Below are positions 58,920 through 64,000 of a DNA stretch of 64,000 bases, piece after piece. Each line of letters opens with the position of its first letter. Within the stretch, counting starts at the first letter, position 1. The notes under the pieces are model-generated. The model searched no databases. It was given only the letters and a program-made list of their open reading frames with translations, and was not told the origin of the DNA. Source of the stretch: Antedon mediterranea (Eukaryota > Echinodermata > Crinoidea > Comatulida > Antedonidae). The DNA lies in the NCBI RefSeq assembly GCF_964355755.1, contig NC_092670.1, positions 3,127,001 through 3,191,000 on the forward strand, given 5' to 3'. The position numbers were made by a program, and so were the translations under genes.

Positions 58920-59443
58920 TAGTTATTCACGCTTCGCTCGCATAGAAGCCTCAACCCCCGGTTTGGGAATTTAGCCCCTCTGATGCGATGACTGTGTGCA
59001 AATCCATTCTTTCAATTTTAAAAATGAAGTTACATTTAAAGTTTAATATGCCTATATTTATCGGCTGGTTGCTAACTGGGGGTGCGAAACTAACACCCTT
59101 GGTCTGATCTGTAAGAAAATTTTGAAAAATAAAGCTGCTAGGTCCTCATAAATTAGTATAAATTGCAATTATACATTGATATATGAAACAAAATTATAAG
59201 TCTACAGAACCAGCCCATCATGGTTGGGATGGAGCTAAGAAAATTTAGTTACTAAGGTCCCAGAAATTGGATTATACTTCGAAATATAAAACAAAATATA
59301 TAAAGTCTCCATGACCAGCCCTATCATGGTTTATTACAAGTCTGCACAGTGTTCACTTTTATTCGGACTTAACATGGATGTTATTTTGTTTAATTAATTT
59401 GAAACGATAAAGATGAGGAAATCTGTGAGAATAAGAAAAAGTC
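58920..59443. repeat. Non-coding; weak duplication of about 110 bp
   Basis: Blocks near 59139-59230 and 59255-59335 share AGGTCC-, AAATTAG/AAATTGG-AT, ATATGAAACAAAAT, AAGTCT and CCAGCCC-ATCATGGTT. The copies are diverged. The rest (58920-59135) shows nothing recognisable. Confidence 0.5.
59436..59440 (-). terminator. Pol III T5 terminator
   Basis: TTTTT on the minus strand, 3 nt after the tRNA-like acceptor end: the usual Pol III stop signal in the expected place. Confidence 0.5.
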
Positions 59444-59497
59444 GCCCCAACCGGGATTCGGACCCGGAACCGGTCCTAACCATTAGACCACTGGGGC
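59444..59497 (-). tRNA. tRNA-like Pol III unit lacking the anticodon arm (probable pseudo-tRNA)
   Basis: On the minus strand the acceptor strand GCCCCA pairs with TGGGGC at the end. A-box-like TGGTCTAATGGTTAGGA forms a D arm, and CCGGG/CCCGG encloses the T loop TCCGAAT (B box GGTCCGAATCC). Between the D and T arms only a few bases remain, so there is no anticodon stem-loop; total length is 54 nt against about 72. It is closest in style to Glu/Asp-type tRNAs. It may be a deleted tRNA gene or the head of a tRNA-derived SINE. Confidence 0.6.
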
Positions 59498-59867
59498 TTT
59501 CATGGTGTTGTTCAAACTTGATTGGATAACGACTCTTTAACACTCTCGAGGCGGTAGGGCGGAACAGCACTAGTCCCTCAATTGTACTCATGCGCACCAG
59601 AGATCAATTCATACGCCCTCATATTTTCAGTATATTAGTTCATGAAGCGCCAAAGGCAAACTACTGAAAAACGACAATGCCATCACAGAGCTTCACCCAC
59701 CAGATACAGTACATTCTCTTACACAACAAACGCCTTCACAATCAGTGGTAGTCTAACTAGTCAGAATAAATTATAACTAATAAACTTTGTTATATAGTTA
59801 AATACACATTTAAAAAATAGGTAATTAATTAGGTTCTATTTAAATCAAATGATCTCAAGTAAGTATA
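59498..59867. other. No feature recognised
   Basis: This lies between the tRNA-like unit and the end of the death-effector-domain exon; part should be the 3' UTR of that gene. No AATAAA was pinned down. Confidence 0.4.
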
Positions 59868-60419
59868 CTATGCATAATAATGTGGCGATCTACCTTTTAG
59901 AAAACTTTGTGCATGTCGGTTTATAAGTTTTGCAAAAGTGTCACGGTCGTCTTGTGAATACAAGCGTCCGGCTTTCTCAATGTGATATACAACATCCCAT
60001 ATATTGTTATAGTTGTAGGCACTCAGTTGGTAGAAACCAATAACCGTCATCAAATCGTTGTTGCCAGTGTTAGTTAGCACATTAAACATTGCTCTGCGAT
60101 ACGCTGTTAATCCTACACCTGCTGTATCACTACTTTGGATAGTGTTCTTATATTTGTCTATGTGTTTTTTTGCTAAGGCCATCATGGTTACTTCAGCAAT
60201 GTCCGACAACAGCTTCACATCAGTTTTGGAAATACATCCAAGGTGAGTAAGTTGATTAAATAAAACTAGGGCTGATTTTTCATCAACCATCATCATATCA
60301 AAAGTTCCAATGGGCATAATACCAAATAGAAGCATTCTCAGCCATCGCATCTTTACACCAGAATAGTGTTCACTTAGTTCTCTCAGAAATGTTTGGAATT
60401 CTACATCTTTTTCATCCAT
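59868..60419 (-). CDS. Death-effector-domain protein, 183 aa, 3' coding exon
   Basis: The start is ATG at 60419 (MDEKDVEFQTFL). The frame extends 23 codons upstream only through a splice acceptor and intron. Residues 7-90 fit a death effector domain: FQTFLRELSEHY, WLRMLLFGIM, a LVLFNQLTHLGCIS helix turn, then LLSDIAEV and KKHIDKY. The RxDL motif of many DEDs is not present (MMALAK in its place). Residues 105-175 (MFNVLTNTG, TVIGFYQLSAY, IWDVVYHIEKAGRL, FAKLINRHAQ) look like a second death-fold domain. DEDs bind each other in caspase-8/FADD/FLIP-type apoptosis and immune complexes. With no caspase or death domain in this exon, it resembles a short tandem-DED regulator, but the partner is inference. 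It is the only convincing host gene in the window. Confidence 0.6.
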   Translation of the reverse strand: MDEKDVEFQTFLRELSEHYSGVKMRWLRMLLFGIMPIGTFDMMMVDEKSALVLFNQLTHLGCISKTDVKLLSDIAEVTMMALAKKHIDKYKNTIQSSDTAGVGLTAYRRAMFNVLTNTGNNDLMTVIGFYQLSAYNYNNIWDVVYHIEKAGRLYSQDDRDTFAKLINRHAQSFLKGRSPHYYA

Positions 60420-60425
60420 TTTGAA

Positions 60426-60445
60426 TCTGCAAAACAATAAAAAAA
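60426..60445 (-). other. 3' splice site upstream of the DED start codon
   Basis: On the minus strand a long T tract, ATTG and TTTTGCAG precede ATTCAAAATGG. The exon would start at 60426, seven bases before the ATG. This implies at least one 5' UTR exon further up (higher coordinates), not located. Confidence 0.65.
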
Positions 60446-60850
60446 AAACGAGTTCAACTTCAACGTTAAGATCTTTAAAACTGACCAATCAAATGGTTCA
60501 CAATGAAGTTTAGTCACATAACCGTATATATATTCATACGCAAAAATTCACAAATATCACATTTTTCCTATAAATGATATCATTAAAGATAATATAAAGA
60601 GAGCGTCATACCATGAACACTGCTGTATTTTTGCTCTGTTGTGTCTCGTTTATTTCCTTTACTTTCTCGTTTACCCCAACACAATATCCCTTTAATGATG
60701 ATCACAAAGTGTTTTGGAGTGGATATTGATGCAATTGTGACAACAACACCAAACTTTGTTCAAATACGTGAATTTTAGCACAATAAACCTAGGCCGGCAG
60801 AGCGAATTTGAAAGAATAGCATTACCGGTGTGTGAAAGGGTCTGTGTAGT
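60446..60850. other. Presumed intron / 5' region of the DED gene
   Basis: Non-coding. No promoter or exon is identifiable with confidence. Confidence 0.35.
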
Positions 60851-61140
60851 CAGCTGTCCAGGTCAGTATGCACATGTTAAGTTGAGCCAAGTTGAAATGG
60901 AATATACAAAACCTTCTACGAATAACTGTGTGCAATATTTTTTCTACTATTTTACTGATGCAGTCTACATTCGATTCATATTTATTCTTGACGACGATTT
61001 TCATCCGGTACCAATTTATTATTCAAAATGTGCAATAACCAGCTGTCCATGTCAGTATGCACATGTTAAGTGGAACCAAGTTGAAATGGAACTTACAAAA
61101 TGTTCTACGAACAACTTTGTGCAATATATTTTCTTCTACA
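60851..61140. repeat. Direct duplication, period 189 bp
   Basis: CAGCTGTCCAGGTCAGTATG (60851) and its near copy at 61040 begin blocks of about 95 bp that match through ATGCACATGTTAAGT, CCAAGTTGAAATGGAA and TTCTACGAA-AACT-TGTGCAATAT. Because 189 is a multiple of three, one frame (60756-61241, plus) spans both. However, most differences between the copies change residues, so I read it as non-coding repeat. Confidence 0.7.
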
Positions 61141-61141
61141 G

Positions 61142-61441
61142 TACCAGCGAGAATAACTGCCCCTTTTTGGACGAGACGGACATGTCGAGTGTCCGTCCAA
61201 TTTGCGTCCACGACGCGTCCATTCATAAACTAAACCAATGATTTGGACGCGCTTTCGTCGGGCGGGCCGTGACCTCGCTACCTGAGCACGTGTAAGTTAA
61301 CAAAATGGTGAAAATATGCTAAATTTTAAAATTTATATAGATCGTCAGAATGCTCGGGAACACCTATTTTTTATTTCATCTTCTTGAAGTGTATGTATCT
61401 TATGTATGATTTATTATTAAATTAAGGGAACAAAAGTTGAT
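61142..61441. other. No feature recognised
   Basis: A short GC-richer patch lies at about 61165-61290, containing GGACGAGACGGACATG and GTCCGTCC. No gene is seen. Confidence 0.45.
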
Positions 61442-62291
61442 TAAGGCCCCGTTTCTGCTGCCAAAAATATACCGTATATATACGGTATATTTTATATACG
61501 GTATATTTTTTGGCAGCAGAAATGGGTCTCATAAAAAATATACCGTATATATATGCGGTATATATACCGCATAAATATCCCCATCGTTTGTGGATATTAT
61601 ACGGTATATTCCAAAATATACCGTATATTTCGTACCCCGTTTCTGCTGCACTCAAAATATACCGTATATGTGACCCGGAGTGACTAACAGAGCGTGACGC
61701 GTTTGTTTGGGTTTTTCTGCTGCATTGACACACGCGTGTATAATAAGCAAGCAACAGATCAAAATATCACTGTGGACTGAAGAAATAACTATTTTTGCAA
61801 TTCAATTGTGGGGAGAAGCGAAGGTTGGGGGGAGACTACATGGCAACAGAAGAGATACCGAGATTTACAAAAGTATCTCAAACAAAATAAAAGCAGAATT
61901 TGTGGTAGACTTAATAACGCCAAAGTTATCGGCAAACGCCGTCGTCTTCTTTGCATAAATGTAGTCAATGCCCATTCTACATTTCTAGATTGTTTGTGCG
62001 ATGTAAATTCGTTGCCACTTCTGATCATTAGATTTAAAATAGAAAGCAATGCTAAGACGTTTTGAGAAACCATAATTGTTTTGTTTTTCTCATGTAACCT
62101 CACTACACGAGACTCTAGGTCAATCCATACTTCCGTCTCACAAAATGCATTTTGGGTATATGAAAGCCAACTTTTTTTACAGCCCACCCACGAAGTATGT
62201 GCAGCGGAAACGGTGCACGAATTTCATATACGGTATATATACGGTATATTTATACGGTATATTTGGGATTGGCAGAAGAAACAGGGCCTTA
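61442..62291. mobile_element. TATACCGTATA-rich inverted-repeat element, copy C
   Basis: The ends TAAGGCCC-GTTTCT-CTGCC (61442) and GGCAGAAGAAACAGGGCCTTA (ending 62291) are inverted and better preserved than in copies A and B. The left hairpin is at 61447-61525. The middle matches copy A except for about 100 bp (61852-61920), which is replaced by unrelated sequence. No clear target duplication beyond possible TTA. Confidence 0.65.
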
Positions 62292-62926
62292 GTCATCGTT
62301 AATTGCATATTAAATTAAAAAAAATTAATTTCGACAATCAAACAAATTATGACATATAAGTTCATATATTAAAGTTAAAAGTATATAGTTTGACAGTGCA
62401 TCATTTTTTTTACATTTTTAAAGATGTCATCATAGTAAAAAATTATAATTCATTGCGGTATGTAATAATCTATTTGCACCAAAGTGGTTACTGCATAGCA
62501 AATACAAGAAGGAATTTTTTTACAACTTTTAGTCAGTTGTGTATGGCTCGGTGGTCTGTGCTCGTGTCTATGGCATTCAAGGTACCGAGATGGAGTCTCA
62601 CCTTGGGAAACGAAATAAGATTTTTTTTTATTATCCGTATTGTTTGTTTAAATTTATTTCTTAGTGTATACAGTAGATTATACACATGATTTATAATGAA
62701 ATCTATATAAAAGTAACTTATGTCTTTGTTATTATGTAACAACAAATGTGGTTTATGACATTATACGCAGAGGGATCTTTGATCGGATTGTGATACCGGC
62801 TATTGTATTCGCGTTAGCAAGGTCCTATCATATTATAAATAATTAAAGATTCTGAGAAAATCAATCAATCAATATATCTTTTAAAAATCAATTATCTTTA
62901 TTTAAATCAATGCATATAACCTATAA
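62292..62926. other. No feature recognised; may include a diverged element body
   Basis: No gene is seen. The sequence leads into a Helentron-type 3' end, so part may belong to that element, but I could not align it to the array units. Confidence 0.4.
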
Positions 62927-62955
62927 TTCGTCATAGTGACGAATTAAATCTAGTT
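62927..62955 (+). mobile_element. Isolated Helentron-type 3' terminus
   Basis: Stem AATTCGTCA (62927-62935) and TGACGAATT (62939-62947) with a 3-nt loop, 4-nt spacer, CTAG (62952-62955), then T. GCATATAACC just upstream (62915-62924) resembles the array's GCGGATAACC. The 5' end was not found. Confidence 0.65.
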
Positions 62956-63851
62956 TATTTTATATATATTATATATTTAACATTGGAATAAATTATTAAA
63001 TTTCCACCTTTAAAATATAAAACAAACTTGTTGGAATTTACCTACTCCCCTCATCATGGACATCTTTAAACACTGTGTACAACCACTAATAGCTCATTTA
63101 ATTAAGTATTTAAATATATTTGTTGTAGATCTATTCTTATTATAGGTCTACATCAATCATTGTTTTGAATAAAAAGAAAATAGACTTCCTTGTATAAATG
63201 TATATCAAATAGTAGAAGACGTCATGACACCAGAAACAGTGCACCCATATAAAGTAACTACTAAAAAAAGAACATTTTATTACTAACCTTAATTTCTTTG
63301 TAGTATTATAGAGAAAAATAGTACCATGTTTCTTCCTAATGTAAATCTTACACATGTAAATCTTACACTATAACACAGGTCAGTCATATACAGTAAGGTA
63401 ATAAATATGAGGTGTGGCTGCAGACAATGCATATGGATTTTATTCAATTTTATGATGCCTAAAATTACTCAGCCATGAACTTAGTTATAATAACAATACA
63501 ATTGCTGTTTATACAATTTCTATTGGACCCTGTAATTATGAAACGCCAGAGAAGTATTAATTTATAATAAATCTACTGCTGAATTAAAAACTAAATTTAA
63601 TCAAATGACAACAGTTTTGTTTTTAAATGTTTCCTAAGTCTATGCTATATTATCAGTCTATCATGTCTAAATTAGAAAGAACAAGTTTATGGTATCCATG
63701 AATGACGTTCTTTACAATGCAAGCTTTTATATGGTTACAAGTATTTGATATTAATTGCATTGATTGTTAATAATAGAACCATCCAAGCGATGTTATATCA
63801 TGGACCTGGTTATATGAACAAATAACAAGTATGAAACGCCAAAGAATTAAA
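62956..63851. other. No feature recognised
   Basis: AT-rich non-coding sequence. TATGAAACGCCA occurs at about 63538 and 63830. Confidence 0.5.
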
Positions 63852-63915
63852 AAGAATTGATTACAAGCAGACTGTTTAACCATATGGTTAAACAGTCTGC
63901 TTGTAATCAATTCTT
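63852..63915. repeat. Perfect 64-bp palindrome
   Basis: AAGAATTGATTACAAGCAGA and the following 12 bases are exactly mirrored in reverse complement around the centre ACCATATGGT, with no loop. It could be a minimal fold-back element or an assembly artefact. Confidence 0.9.
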
Positions 63916-63930
63916 CCCCATAAAAAATGA

Positions 63931-63992
63931 GATCGGGATCCCGATCGGGATGCGGTGGAATCCCACCGGGATCGGCTGATCCCGGTGGGATT
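63931..63992. repeat. Two adjacent GC-rich palindromes
   Basis: GATCGGGATCCCGATC (63931-63946) is a perfect palindrome. AATCCCACCGGGATC (63959-63973) pairs exactly with GATCCCGGTGGGATT (63978-63992) around a 4-nt loop. This is far more GC-rich than the flank and may be the edge of a repeat continuing past the window. Confidence 0.8.
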
Positions 63993-64000
63993 AGACGATC

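Overview
The window is metazoan nuclear DNA, AT-rich and dominated by repeats. Coding density is low, the genes present have spliced or transposon architecture, and TAGGCCT-type motifs recur (for example 46560-47060). That motif style is familiar from deuterostome invertebrates such as echinoderms or hemichordates, but the phylum is a guess from base composition and repeat style, not a demonstration.

Left part (1-7960). No convincing host gene. It holds an inverted-repeat pair (150-1025), a 411-bp direct duplication, an old copy of a Helentron-like element ending in a hairpin plus CTAG (3470-4179), and four diverged copies of an exon-like block with splice-site-like edges. Two minisatellites lie at 7446-7895.

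Centre-left (7990-17223). One rolling-circle transposon polyprotein of the Helentron type (Helitron with an AP-endonuclease-like domain). It is readable in a single frame over 9.2 kb and is broken only by one TAA at 11800, inside a 54-bp coding repeat. In order it carries an N-terminal hydrophobic segment, a PHD finger, a papain-like peptidase with a Cys/Asp-x-His arrangement, an OTU cysteine peptidase, a basic 18-residue repeat, a cysteine-rich region, the HUH Rep nuclease with two tyrosines, a Pif1-type helicase and a C-terminal endonuclease/exonuclease/phosphatase domain.

Centre (17335-45943). First comes a 0.4-kb diverged repeat family, then a 26-kb head-to-tail array of about 1.5-1.7 kb units. 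Read on the minus strand, each unit ends in a 9-bp-stem hairpin followed by CTAG, with GCGGATAACCAA just inside the hairpin. The complement of that motif, TTGGTTATCC, begins one or more hairpin modules at the other end. This is the asymmetric terminal inverted repeat plus 3' hairpin layout of Helentron-type non-autonomous elements. A dimer of units sits in reverse orientation inside another unit (39476-42681), with the interrupted sequence intact on both sides.

Right part (45944-64000). A long inverted-repeat element; a 0.3-kb diverged tandem repeat; a fold-back element made of a palindromic 21-bp minisatellite flanked by an 8-bp target duplication; a 4-kb segment duplicated in tandem, one copy of which later received a 543-bp MITE; three copies of a TATACCGTATA-rich element; a tRNA-like Pol III unit lacking the anticodon arm; and the one good host gene, an exon for a death-effector-domain protein (59868-60419, minus). 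A lone Helentron-type 3' end lies at 62927-62955 and perfect palindromes lie at the right edge.

The Helentron polyprotein is the natural candidate for the enzyme that moved the array units, but the window shows no matching ends around the polyprotein itself, so this link is inference.
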